Assembly: GCA_001411745.2 (NCBI GenBank)
Contig: LIQB01000010.1
Span: 1 to 64,000, forward strand
Length of the DNA: 64,000 bases
Origin: Psychrobacter glacincola
GTDB lineage: Bacteria; Pseudomonadota; Gammaproteobacteria; Pseudomonadales; Moraxellaceae
Direction of reading: 5' to 3'
A program made the translations under genes and the position numbers. This document shows positions 56,570 to 64,000 of this stretch, piece after piece; position 1 is the first letter of the stretch; each line of letters opens with the position of its first letter. Under the pieces are notes generated by a model. The model worked only from the letters and a program-made list of their open reading frames with translations, was not told the origin of the DNA and did not search any database.

Positions 56570-57745
56570 CTATATACGCATTGGCATAATGACATACTGA
56601 TGGAACTCATCATTCAGCTGATTGACTAGCACCGACGCGTTTGATTGACTCATGTGCATTTGTAAGTCACCTTGAATCACGCCAAGCACATCCTGTAAAT
56701 AAGCCGCATTAAAAGACAGCTCCATCGGCTCACCTTGATACTTCGCCTGTATCATCTCCACCGCTTCATCTTGCTCTGCATTATTAGCACGCACTTCTAC
56801 CATGCCGTCGCTAGCAAAATTAAACACCACACCGCGAGATTTTTCATTACTTAAAATCGCGACACGGCGCAGTACGTCCGTCATTTTTTCTTGATTGAAT
56901 AAAGCCAGTTTATCCGTATTACTTGGCATCACTCGGCGATAATCAGGGAATTTTCCATCAATCAGACGCGCAGTGAAAGTAACCATCAGATTTTGATTAA
57001 CCTGTCCTGCACTATCAACGTCACCAAAGGGTAAGCTCACTTGCAAAAACTCACGACCAAAGCTCAAGGTGACCTGATTGTCTTGCTCACCAAGCATTTT
57101 TCCTAGCTCAGAGGCCAAGCGCTCAAGCTCAATGACAGCTTTACGGGGCAAAATAGCCTGCATGCTTAAATCAGCACTGACATCGATAACACTGCGTGCC
57201 AAAGCCAATCGATGCCCATCGGTTGCAACCGTCGTCAGCTGCTGTTGCGACACGTCAAACAACATACCAGTGAGATAATAGCGAACATCTTGAATCGCCA
57301 TTGCAAACTGCGTTTTATGAATCAAATCGATAAGACGATTGCGACTGATGGTCAATGGCGTGATATTTTCGGGATTACCCAAACTCGGATAATCTTCGCT
57401 AGGTAATGTGCCTAAGGTAAAGCGACTCTTGCCACTGGTTAATAAGCAGCGTTCATTTTCTTGCGTGGCAAGATTGACTTGTGCTTGTGCTGGTAAGGAT
57501 TTGCAAATATCTCTCAGTTTCGTCGCAGGTAAGGTCGTGGTACCAGCTTCAACACAAGCACCAGCAGGCAATTTCAAAGTCGATGTCAGCTCTACTTCTA
57601 AATCAGAAGCCGTCAAAATAAGCGTTGATTCGGATAGCTGTAGCTTGATATTGCCCAAAATAACCATATTGTGCCGTTTATCAGCAGCCTTCGCGATCAA
57701 ATTAATGGCTTTTAGTAACGACTCTCGATTAATCGATAATTGCAT
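56570..57745 (-). CDS. dnaN: DNA polymerase III sliding clamp (beta subunit)
   Basis: The beta clamp ring gives processivity to DNA polymerase III. Three repeated clamp domains are visible across 391 residues. The protein starts MQLSINRESLLKAINLIAKAADKRHNMVILGNIKL, has VDDV-type middle-domain features (YYLTGMLFDVSQQQLTTVATDGHRLALA) and ends YVIMPMRI, the usual clamp C-terminus with a PMR motif in the binding pocket. At 391 residues it is about 25 longer than E. coli DnaN. Confidence 0.97.
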   Translation of the reverse strand: MQLSINRESLLKAINLIAKAADKRHNMVILGNIKLQLSESTLILTASDLEVELTSTLKLPAGACVEAGTTTLPATKLRDICKSLPAQAQVNLATQENERCLLTSGKSRFTLGTLPSEDYPSLGNPENITPLTISRNRLIDLIHKTQFAMAIQDVRYYLTGMLFDVSQQQLTTVATDGHRLALARSVIDVSADLSMQAILPRKAVIELERLASELGKMLGEQDNQVTLSFGREFLQVSLPFGDVDSAGQVNQNLMVTFTARLIDGKFPDYRRVMPSNTDKLALFNQEKMTDVLRRVAILSNEKSRGVVFNFASDGMVEVRANNAEQDEAVEMIQAKYQGEPMELSFNAAYLQDVLGVIQGDLQMHMSQSNASVLVNQLNDEFHQYVIMPMRI

Positions 57746-57906
57746 GCTTGGTTACTCTTATTTAAATGATTTTTATTATAAAACTTAACAATAATGGCTT
57801 AATCATACCCTGTCTATTGACTATAATCCATTCGCTGTCTGTCTACTCGTATTTTTAATATTATAAACCATATCAATCTACTAAAACATAGTGATACCGC
57901 GACCTG

Positions 57907-59352
57907 CTAACCCGCTTGTAGCATCAATGCCAGTGTTTTGTAATCCTTATCAAATGCAGGATCGGCTGCTCTTAGCTCATTAACTTTATCGCAAGCATGC
58001 ATCACCGTTGTATGATCGCGACCACCGAATGATTGACCAATCTCAGGAAAGCTATCACCAGTCAACTCACGCGATAATGCCATCGCTATTTGACGCGGTC
58101 TAGCAATACTGCGCGTGCGTTTACGACCCATCATCTCTTTAATAGTCACATCATAGTACTCAGCGACCACTTTGCGAATATTATCCATATTCACAGCTTG
58201 CACACGCATCGCGACGATGTCTTTTAGCGCATATTGCACCATTTCAAGAGTAATCTGTGCACCCGTCAAGTTAGCATTGGCAAAAACTTGATTTAGAGCA
58301 CCTTCTAAACGCCTAACATTTGAAACCACATTTTGAGCGATGAATAATGCGCATTCTTTAGGCAGTGTCATACCATATGAAGCTGCTTTTTTTTGCAAAA
58401 TTTGCACACGAGTATCAATCTCAGGCGGATCAACTGCTACAGTGAGCCCCCAAGAAAATCGCGATCTAAAACGTTCATCGAATTCGGTCATTTGCGAAGG
58501 ATGACGATCTGAAGCCAAAATCAGTTGCTTATCACCACTGGTAAAATCTGCAAATAATGTCAAAAACTCATTACTACTTTTGGTTTTTCCTGCTAATACA
58601 TGAATATCATCTACAATCAATAAATCAACTTTTTTAATTTTCTTTTTAAAATCTTCTATTTTATTATTTCTTAATGAATAAACCAATTGATTAATAAATT
58701 TTTCAGAAGTGAAATAATAAAAACTTTGATTATTTTTTAAATAGCGATGTGCTACAGAATGCATTAAATGCGTTTTTCCCAAACCAGAAGGTCCGTATAT
58801 AAATAAAGGATTGTGTCGATTTTTTGACTGGCGCTTACCAAGCTCATAACAGGCTTTATAAGCCAGATTGTTAGATTTGCCAGTGACAAAAGTTTCAAAA
58901 GTAAAGTCAGGGTTTAGATAACTTAACGACTTGGCATCAGCTGAATCAACCAATTCTGCGTGACGCATATTGGCATCAATATCTGCTTTTGCATTGTTAT
59001 GATGAATGGTTTCAAACTGATGGTCTGCAGGGGTAGGGGAGGGTTTATCTTCATCAAACAAAGACCCTGATTGCAATTGACGATTGTCTTCGTTATCGCG
59101 GCCAGCGTTATCAACACGCACAACTACCTCTTCGATACCTCCCTGACTGTGCTTAGCAACCAGCTGCTGTATCTCTTGCAAGTGATTTTTTTTGATGTAA
59201 GTCACAAAATAATCATTAGGAGCAAGTATAGTCAGCGTTTGCGCCTCTTGATGAGCTGACAATGGTCTCAACCACATAGTAAATACGTTGTCTTTGACGT
59301 TATATCGTAGGTCATTTAGACATTTATCCCAAATATTTGCTGTGTCTATCAT
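57907..59352 (-). CDS. dnaA: chromosomal replication initiator DnaA
   Basis: DnaA opens the origin by binding DnaA boxes. Domain I lies at residues 1-90 (IWDKCLNDLRYNVKDNVFTMWLRPL), followed by a linker rich in Asp and Asn. The AAA+ domain has Walker A GPSGLGKTHL, Walker B LLIVDDIHVL and an Arg finger in DERFRSRFSWGL. Domain IV carries the signature GGRDHTTVMHACDKV. I start at ATG 59352 (MIDTANIWDK, 481 residues). An in-frame ATG at 59424 would add a hydrophobic 24-residue leader with no family support, although the ribosome-binding site before 59352 is weak. Confidence 0.97.
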   Translation of the reverse strand: MIDTANIWDKCLNDLRYNVKDNVFTMWLRPLSAHQEAQTLTILAPNDYFVTYIKKNHLQEIQQLVAKHSQGGIEEVVVRVDNAGRDNEDNRQLQSGSLFDEDKPSPTPADHQFETIHHNNAKADIDANMRHAELVDSADAKSLSYLNPDFTFETFVTGKSNNLAYKACYELGKRQSKNRHNPLFIYGPSGLGKTHLMHSVAHRYLKNNQSFYYFTSEKFINQLVYSLRNNKIEDFKKKIKKVDLLIVDDIHVLAGKTKSSNEFLTLFADFTSGDKQLILASDRHPSQMTEFDERFRSRFSWGLTVAVDPPEIDTRVQILQKKAASYGMTLPKECALFIAQNVVSNVRRLEGALNQVFANANLTGAQITLEMVQYALKDIVAMRVQAVNMDNIRKVVAEYYDVTIKEMMGRKRTRSIARPRQIAMALSRELTGDSFPEIGQSFGGRDHTTVMHACDKVNELRAADPAFDKDYKTLALMLQAG

Positions 59353-59439
59353 GAAAAATACTAACCCTATAATTTGAAATAATATTTGTGTTCTAGCAGT
59401 GTGATCTGTTGCGTAGCCCTTCATATTTTCCGCAATTAT

Positions 59440-59900
59440 TTCCGTTGGAAACCATATTGGAAGTTACGTTGATAAACTATACGAAGCCACATATTAAGTA
59501 GGGGCTAATCTAACACAAATACCCTGTGGATAAAACCTTGTTTTTTGGGGATAAGGCTGTGGATACTTTTGTGCATAACTTTAAAAGGTGAGTTATCCAT
59601 ATTTAGCCCACAGGTTATCCACAGGTTTACCCATAGTACAATACATTGATAATAAAAAGGAAAACTTACTTAACCACAGATAATTAAGCTCCCAATAACA
59701 ACAATACTTATATACATTAAAAGTTAATTATTATAGAGTTCGACACAAACTGTGGATAACTTTTAGGAATCCATCACTGAATTAATTAACTGAGTCGTTA
59801 TTTTTGAGTTATGAATATGAACTTTACACACGATGAATCATTTAAAATGATATTTCCTCTGTCAAAATATCTGTCTGCATCGACATAGATTAAATTAGTT
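59440..59900. other. probable chromosomal replication origin (oriC)
   Basis: The dnaA-rpmH gap is AT-rich and holds five DnaA boxes. Perfect TTATCCACA or its complement lies at 59525-59533 (-), 59615-59623 (+) and 59751-59759 (-). One-mismatch boxes lie at 59558-59566 (TGTGGATAC) and 59593-59601 (TTATCCATA). An A/T-only-like stretch from about 59634 to 59735, between box groups, is the likely unwinding element. Confidence 0.85.
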
Positions 59901-59902
59901 CG

Positions 59903-59931
59903 TTGACCAAGATTCTATGCGGTGGTATAAT
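59903..59931 (+). promoter_or_regulatory. rpmH promoter
   Basis: TTGACC (59903-59908) and TATAAT (59926-59931) are separated by 17 bases, a near-perfect sigma-70 promoter. They lie 45 bases before the rpmH start. Confidence 0.9.
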
Positions 59932-59975
59932 CCTCCGTTATTACGAATTTAGTCCATTATTTTGATAGGTGAGTT

Positions 59976-60110
59976 ATGAAACGTACATTCCAACCAAGCG
60001 TGATCAAGCGTAAACGTACTCACGGTTTCCGTGCTCGTATGGCAACTAAAAAAGGCCGTCAGGTCTTAGCTCGTCGCCGCGCTAAAGGACGTCATCGTCT
60101 TACTGTATAA
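59976..60110 (+). CDS. rpmH: 50S ribosomal protein L34
   Basis: The 44-residue, very basic protein starts [20 protein letters not shown] and ends KGRHRLTV, the complete L34 sequence and exact usual length. AGGTGAG lies five bases before the ATG. It is driven by the consensus promoter at 59903-59931. It heads the plus-strand series rpmH-rnpA-yidD-yidC-mnmE, divergent from dnaA across the origin. Confidence 0.98.
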   Translation: MKRTFQPSVIKRKRTHGFRARMATKKGRQVLARRRAKGRHRLTV

Positions 60111-60211
60111 TCAGTAGATTGCGATAAGCATGGCTTATAGTGCTTGTTGTGTTTCTATTATTTATAGATTGCGATAGTCAATCACCACAACTGACACTTA
60201 GCCATATATTA

Positions 60212-60237
60212 AAAGCGCCCACATCGGCGCTTTTTTT
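60212..60237 (+). terminator. terminator/attenuator between rpmH and rnpA
   Basis: AAAGCGCC pairs with GGCGCTTT around CACATC, followed by T7. Its place between rpmH and rnpA suggests partial termination that gives more L34 than RnpA. Confidence 0.85.
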
Positions 60238-60310
60238 GTCTCTGTACTTTGTTGTTATTTCTGCGCTATTATTTCCGCTACCGTTATTCGCTCTTATACT
60301 AGGTTGTGCT

Positions 60311-60682
60311 ATGTCCAATACTGTTTCAGCGGCAGCTAATGCCCGCTTCACCAAAGAGCAGCGCTTGCTCACGCCTGCAGCCTTCCGTGAGGTTTTTGAT
60401 GCACCTGAGCGTAAGCTTCATCAGAGCCATCTAATGGCATTTGTGCGTACCAATGATCATGGTAAGCCACGAATCGGCATGGCTATTACCAAGCGTAAAG
60501 TTCCTACGGCTGTCGCGCGAAATTTAATCAAGCGTCAAATACGTGAGCATTTTCGTGTAAAGGCTTATTCTTTAGAAAACAAAGATATTGTTTTTATTGT
60601 TAAAAAATCTATAAAAGATATAGATAATAAAGAATTGAAGAATCAAATAATTAACATTATTAAAAAAGTAGAAAAAAAATAA
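60311..60682 (+). CDS. rnpA: ribonuclease P protein component
   Basis: RnpA is the basic protein partner of the RNase P RNA, which processes tRNA 5' ends. The 123-residue protein shows [27 protein letters not shown] and [30 protein letters not shown], the family's RNR-type signature. The N-terminal [21 protein letters not shown] fits relatives. An upstream in-frame ATG at 60140 would add 57 residues through the terminator hairpin, so I start at 60311. The 3' half is unusually A-rich (Lys/Ile/Asn), and yidD begins one base after its stop codon. Confidence 0.95.
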   Translation: MSNTVSAAANARFTKEQRLLTPAAFREVFDAPERKLHQSHLMAFVRTNDHGKPRIGMAITKRKVPTAVARNLIKRQIREHFRVKAYSLENKDIVFIVKKSIKDIDNKELKNQIINIIKKVEKK

Positions 60683-60683
60683 A

Positions 60684-61061
60684 ATGAATTTTTTATTTGT
60701 TAGTTTAAATAATATTCTTTATAAAACTATTTATTATTTTATTGTTTTTTATCAAAAGTTAATAAGTCCACTATTACCTGCTCGTTGCCGCTATTACCCT
60801 ACGTGCTCGAATTATGGTAAACAAGCTTTGGCATGGCATGGAGTCCGAGCAGGCAGTTGGTTATTATTAAAACGTATCAGCAGTTGTCATCCTTTGGGTG
60901 GACACGGCATTGATTTTGTACCGCTACCGTTATCCTCTTATCATTATCAATATGTACCTTTTAACGCACTAGCTACTGGTGTCAAAGTTCAAGGTTTATA
61001 TGTTTTTAGAGATAATAAAGGCTATGTGTCTCGCTTAAACCATATGATGAAAATAACGTAA
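60684..61061 (+). CDS. yidD: membrane protein insertion efficiency factor YidD
   Basis: YidD is a small membrane-associated protein that assists YidC-dependent insertion. The core [59 protein letters not shown] holds the three conserved Cys residues. At 125 residues it exceeds the usual 75-85: about 40 C-terminal residues ([18 protein letters not shown] onward) are extra. It is coupled to rnpA with a one-base gap. Confidence 0.95.
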   Translation: MNFLFVSLNNILYKTIYYFIVFYQKLISPLLPARCRYYPTCSNYGKQALAWHGVRAGSWLLLKRISSCHPLGGHGIDFVPLPLSSYHYQYVPFNALATGVKVQGLYVFRDNKGYVSRLNHMMKIT

Positions 61062-61083
61062 CGTTCATCATAGACTGCGAAGT

Positions 61084-61120
61084 TGTGGATATCTATTTAG
61101 TTACCCACAAGTTATCCACA
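61084..61120. promoter_or_regulatory. DnaA-box cluster between yidD and yidC
   Basis: Three boxes lie in 37 bases: TGTGGATAT (61084-61092), TTACCCACA (61101-61109) and a perfect TTATCCACA (61112-61120). They are 1.3 kb beyond the main origin cluster and just upstream of yidC. Confidence 0.7.
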
Positions 61121-61272
61121 CTCTTGGTATCATTTAAGGCAGATTTTTAGTAAAATGATGCACATTTTATGTAAATGACTAGCAATACTGTTGTCACATA
61201 TGATGATAATTGTACGGTCATGACACATGCCCTAATTTTTCATTCCCTAATTTTTTAATCTAGGAAAGGTTT

Positions 61273-62970
61273 ATGCAAAAGATATTTCGGGTGATGATCA
61301 TCATTGCGATGTTAATCACCGCTTATCTGCTGATTTTGGCATGGCGAGATGATTATGCCGATGCGCCAGCTGTAGATGCGGTGTCAGAAACCACTACTTC
61401 AGTAGGTGCTGACATCCCTTCGACAACTGGTGCCGCAGGTGATATTCCGGTACAGACGTTGCCTGTTGATAACAATACAGTCGCTAATGATGCTGTGACG
61501 GCAACGCCTGCTAAAGACACGGGATTAATCACGGTCACTACCGATCGCTATGATATAAAAATCAACCCAGAAGGCGGCGATATTGTTTATGCTGCTCTTA
61601 AGCAGTATGACGCAACACTCGATAGCGATAAGCCTTTCGTATTGCTAGAGAATAATAGTAATCGCGTGTATGTGGCTCAGTCTGGTCTTATTGGTCCTAA
61701 CGGTATTGATACTGCAGAAGGTCGTGCCAAATACAGCCATACTGCTAATAATTACGTCATGGAGGCCGGGCAACAGACGCTGTCAGTACCGCTTACTTAT
61801 AAAAAAGATGGCGTGACCGTTACTAAGACCTTTACCTTTACTGAAAATAAATATCCGATTGATATTAGCTATCAAATACAAAATGCTTCTACACAACCGT
61901 GGCAAGGTCAGCTATTTGCCCAGTTGAAACGTGATGACAGTAAAGATCCAGGTATGTCTGATAAAGGTGCGCTTAGTATGGCGACTTACTTAGGCGGCGC
62001 TTGGGGCACCCCTGATGATCCCTATAATAAGCTCAAATTTAAAGACTTTAATGATGGTGAGCTAGCTGTTAGTAGTGATAAAGGTTGGGTTGGTGTTGTG
62101 CAGCATTATTTTGTATCAGCATGGATACCTGAAAACTTTACCGCTACTTTCTTTAGCCGTGAAACAGGCGATGATTACTTCATCGGTTTCAACAGTCAAC
62201 CTGTCAATGTCGCGCCAAATAAACAAGTGACATTAGATGCTACGTTATACGCTGGTCCTAAGGTACAATCTGAGCTAAAAGATGTGGCAGTAGGCCTTAA
62301 TAAAACGGTTGATTATGGTTTGTTATGGCCAATATCGAAAATTTTATTTGCCATCTTGGATGGTATTCATAAAGTCATCGGTAACTGGGGTTGGTCAATC
62401 ATTGTATTGACGATTTTAGTCAAAATTGCTCTGATGTGGTTCTCGAATAAGAGCTACTATTCGATGGCGAAGATGCGTGCGATTGCGCCAAGATTAGCCG
62501 CACTTAAAGAAGAGCATGGCGACGATCGAATGAAGATGTCGCAAGAAATGATGGCTATTTATAAAGAAGAAAAAGTCAATCCAATGGCAGGTTGTTTGCC
62601 TATTTTGATGCAAATGCCTATCTTCTTAGCGTTATATTGGGTGTTGGTTGAGAGTGTTGAGCTGCGTCATGCACCTTGGATTTTATGGATTCAGGATTTA
62701 TCGGCGATGGATCCTTGGTTTATTTTACCATTGCTGATGGGTGCCTCGATGTTTGTACAGCAGCAGCTAAACCCGCAGCCAGCTGATCCGATGCAAGCGA
62801 AAGTGATGAAGTTTTTACCAATCATTTTTACTGCTTTCATGCTATTTTTCCCAGCTGGTCTCGTACTATACTGGACAGTCAACAACTTGTTCAGTATGAC
62901 TCAGCAATATATTGTCAATAAAAAAGTCGAAGAAGAGCAAAAGCGTCGTACTGTTAAAGTATTGGACTAA
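61273..62970 (+). CDS. yidC: membrane protein insertase YidC
   Basis: YidC inserts and folds inner-membrane proteins alone or with SecYEG. The 565-residue protein has an N-terminal anchor (VMIIIAMLITAYLLILAW) and a Thr/Ala-rich linker. A large periplasmic beta domain follows (about 75-330). The conserved core has NWGWSIIVLTILVKIALMWFSNKSYYSMAKMRAIAPRLAALKEEHG, MAGCLPILMQMPIFLALYWVLVESVELRHAPWILWIQDLSAMDP and FPAGLVLYWTVNNLFSMTQQ. The ribosome-binding site is AGGAAAGG. A terminator follows at 62993-63019. Confidence 0.98.
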   Translation: MQKIFRVMIIIAMLITAYLLILAWRDDYADAPAVDAVSETTTSVGADIPSTTGAAGDIPVQTLPVDNNTVANDAVTATPAKDTGLITVTTDRYDIKINPEGGDIVYAALKQYDATLDSDKPFVLLENNSNRVYVAQSGLIGPNGIDTAEGRAKYSHTANNYVMEAGQQTLSVPLTYKKDGVTVTKTFTFTENKYPIDISYQIQNASTQPWQGQLFAQLKRDDSKDPGMSDKGALSMATYLGGAWGTPDDPYNKLKFKDFNDGELAVSSDKGWVGVVQHYFVSAWIPENFTATFFSRETGDDYFIGFNSQPVNVAPNKQVTLDATLYAGPKVQSELKDVAVGLNKTVDYGLLWPISKILFAILDGIHKVIGNWGWSIIVLTILVKIALMWFSNKSYYSMAKMRAIAPRLAALKEEHGDDRMKMSQEMMAIYKEEKVNPMAGCLPILMQMPIFLALYWVLVESVELRHAPWILWIQDLSAMDPWFILPLLMGASMFVQQQLNPQPADPMQAKVMKFLPIIFTAFMLFFPAGLVLYWTVNNLFSMTQQYIVNKKVEEEQKRRTVKVLD

Positions 62971-62992
62971 GTAGCTCATTAATTGATAAAAG

Positions 62993-63019
62993 ACCATCGC
63001 TACGGCGGTGGTTTTTTTA
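62993..63019 (+). terminator. intrinsic terminator after yidC
   Basis: ACCATCGC (62993-63000) pairs with GCGGTGGT (63005-63012, one G-T pair), followed by T7. Confidence 0.85.
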
Positions 63020-63162
63020 TGCGTGACATTTTTATTATCCCTCATTGATTTGAAATAAAATAAGCGCAAAGCATGGCTATTTAAAGTTTGCTTTGTCAGT
63101 CTGTGTCCAGCCGTCTATAATGGAGTTTTTAGCTATTGAGAGTAATTGTGGATTCCCTAGAG

Positions 63163-64000
63163 ATGGCGTCAAACGTACCTAAAGCATCTGAACCACCTAA
63201 AGCATCTGGCTTGGCCACGATTGCGGCTATTGCCACACCGCTTGGAAGAGGTGGCGTTGGTGTTGTACGTCTGTCAGGTGCGCGTGCTTATGACATTGCC
63301 TGTACACTAACGGGTAAGTCTGCTTTTACGCCACGTATGGCCAGTTTTTGTCGTTTTTATCAGGCTGATGGTACAGTCATTGATGAAGGGTTAGTGCTGT
63401 ACTTTAAAGGCCCGCATTCGTTCACAGGGGAAGATGTGATTGAGCTGCAAGGGCATGGCGGCATGATTCTACAAAACCAACTGCTAGCAAGGGTATTTGA
63501 GCTGGGCGCAAAACAAGCGGGTGCTGGGGAATTCTCTTATCGTGCTTTTGATAATGATAAATTGGATTTGGTACAAGCAGAGGCTATCGCTGATGCCATT
63601 GATGCGACTAGTGCTGCCGCTGCGAGTAGTGCCATTCGCTCGCTAAGTGGTGAGTTTTCAAAGAAGATTAATCAACTATTAGAGCAGCTTATTCATCTTC
63701 GTTTGCATGTTGAAGCGGCGATTGATTTCCCTGACGAAGAAGACGTGGATTTTTTATCAGACGGTGTTATACAAAGTAAACTTGAGCAAACGCAAGACAA
63801 GATACAGCAAGTATTGGCGACCGCCAAACAGGGTAAGCTCTTACGTGATGGTATTCATGTGGTCCTAGCAGGTAGACCAAATGCGGGTAAATCAAGCTTG
63901 CTGAATCGTCTGGCAGGGCAAGAACGTGCTATCGTTACCGACGTTGCAGGTACGACGCGTGATACGCTACAGGAGACCGTGGTGCTCAATGGTTTGACAC
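63163..64000 (+). CDS. mnmE: tRNA modification GTPase MnmE (5' part, runs off the window)
   Basis: MnmE, with MnmG, adds the cmnm5 group to wobble U34 of some tRNAs. The N-terminal folate-binding domain is complete ([22 protein letters not shown], then [14 protein letters not shown]). The helical domain follows ([25 protein letters not shown]), and the G domain begins with P-loop [13 protein letters not shown] at about 63865-63903 and the G2 loop AGTTRDT near the edge. ATG 63163 is used; GTG 63148 in the same frame is an alternative. The N-terminus has a 13-base direct repeat (CCTAAAGCATCTG) encoding [10 protein letters not shown]. About 60% of the gene is inside the window. Confidence 0.96.
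   Translation, partial: MASNVPKASEPPKASGLATIAAIATPLGRGGVGVVRLSGARAYDIACTLTGKSAFTPRMASFCRFYQADGTVIDEGLVLYFKGPHSFTGEDVIELQGHGGMILQNQLLARVFELGAKQAGAGEFSYRAFDNDKLDLVQAEAIADAIDATSAAAASSAIRSLSGEFSKKINQLLEQLIHLRLHVEAAIDFPDEEDVDFLSDGVIQSKLEQTQDKIQQVLATAKQGKLLRDGIHVVLAGRPNAGKSSLLNRLAGQERAIVTDVAGTTRDTLQETVVLNGLT

Noticed and set aside
60140..60310. N-terminal extension of RnpA by 57 residues
   Set aside because: It would be translated through a strong terminator, is unlike the family, and RnpA relatives start near 60311.

Overview
The window looks like a gammaproteobacterial chromosome from the Moraxellaceae, most probably Psychrobacter. The basis is the replication-origin gene order (gyrB, recF, dnaN, dnaA on the minus strand; rpmH, rnpA, yidD, yidC, mnmE on the plus strand), the exact form of the 44-residue RpmH, and a moderately AT-rich housekeeping background. 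No database search was possible, so the genus is inference.

Layout. 1-12.7 kb holds housekeeping genes: a GlsB-type membrane protein, peptide deformylase, an ornithine-decarboxylase-type enzyme, a secretin-like periplasmic protein, dapB, dnaJ, a DUF2939 protein, a DsbC-like thiol-disulfide protein, rsuA, a YigZ/IMPACT protein, a YheT-type hydrolase, a thioesterase and a DsrE protein. 12.7-16.1 kb is an AT-rich two-gene operon of STAND/AAA-type ATPases. Its first gene is split by a -1 frameshift at an A-AAA-AAC heptamer, and three 27-bp-spaced palindromic repeats lie in front of it. 16.2-18.5 kb has a nitronate monooxygenase, a YgeA-like racemase with one catalytic Cys missing, and a DUF2798 protein. 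18.9-25.1 kb is a complete oligopeptide ABC transporter operon (oppA-B-C-D-F). It is bracketed by the DUF2798 gene and a second, truncated copy of that gene's 3' end. 25.9-28.9 kb is a DUF2157/DUF4401/GDYxxLxY membrane operon, followed by two MDR-type oxidoreductases.

31.1-34.7 kb is an accessory patch. It holds a 174-bp MITE-like element, an AT-rich protein joining a GHKL (Hsp90/MORC-like) ATPase to a RecB-like PD-(D/E)XK nuclease domain, an unrecognised protein and a zinc-ribbon DUF2628 membrane protein. guaA follows. 37.4-42.5 kb is an operon of an alkyl-DHAP-synthase-like FAD enzyme, a glycerol-3-phosphate dehydrogenase and an FGGY kinase. 42.6-44.8 kb has a MalY/PatB lyase and a secreted YadA-head protein with no membrane anchor. 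45.4-48.3 kb is a second AT-rich accessory gene, an HD-phosphohydrolase/GHKL-ATPase fusion. 48.3-51.9 kb holds a crotonase, a LysE-type exporter behind a 13-bp tandem array, rlmF and mntP. 52-64 kb is the origin region, with DnaA boxes both upstream of dnaA and between yidD and yidC.

Across the window I count seven parS-like 16-mers (GTTTCACGTGAAAC or close variants). Six fall in pairs at or inside single minus-strand genes (dnaJ, mntP, recF). This fits an origin-proximal ParB-loading zone. The best candidates for undescribed biology are the GHKL-nuclease fusion, the HD-GHKL fusion and the frameshifted two-ATPase operon with its iteron-like operator.
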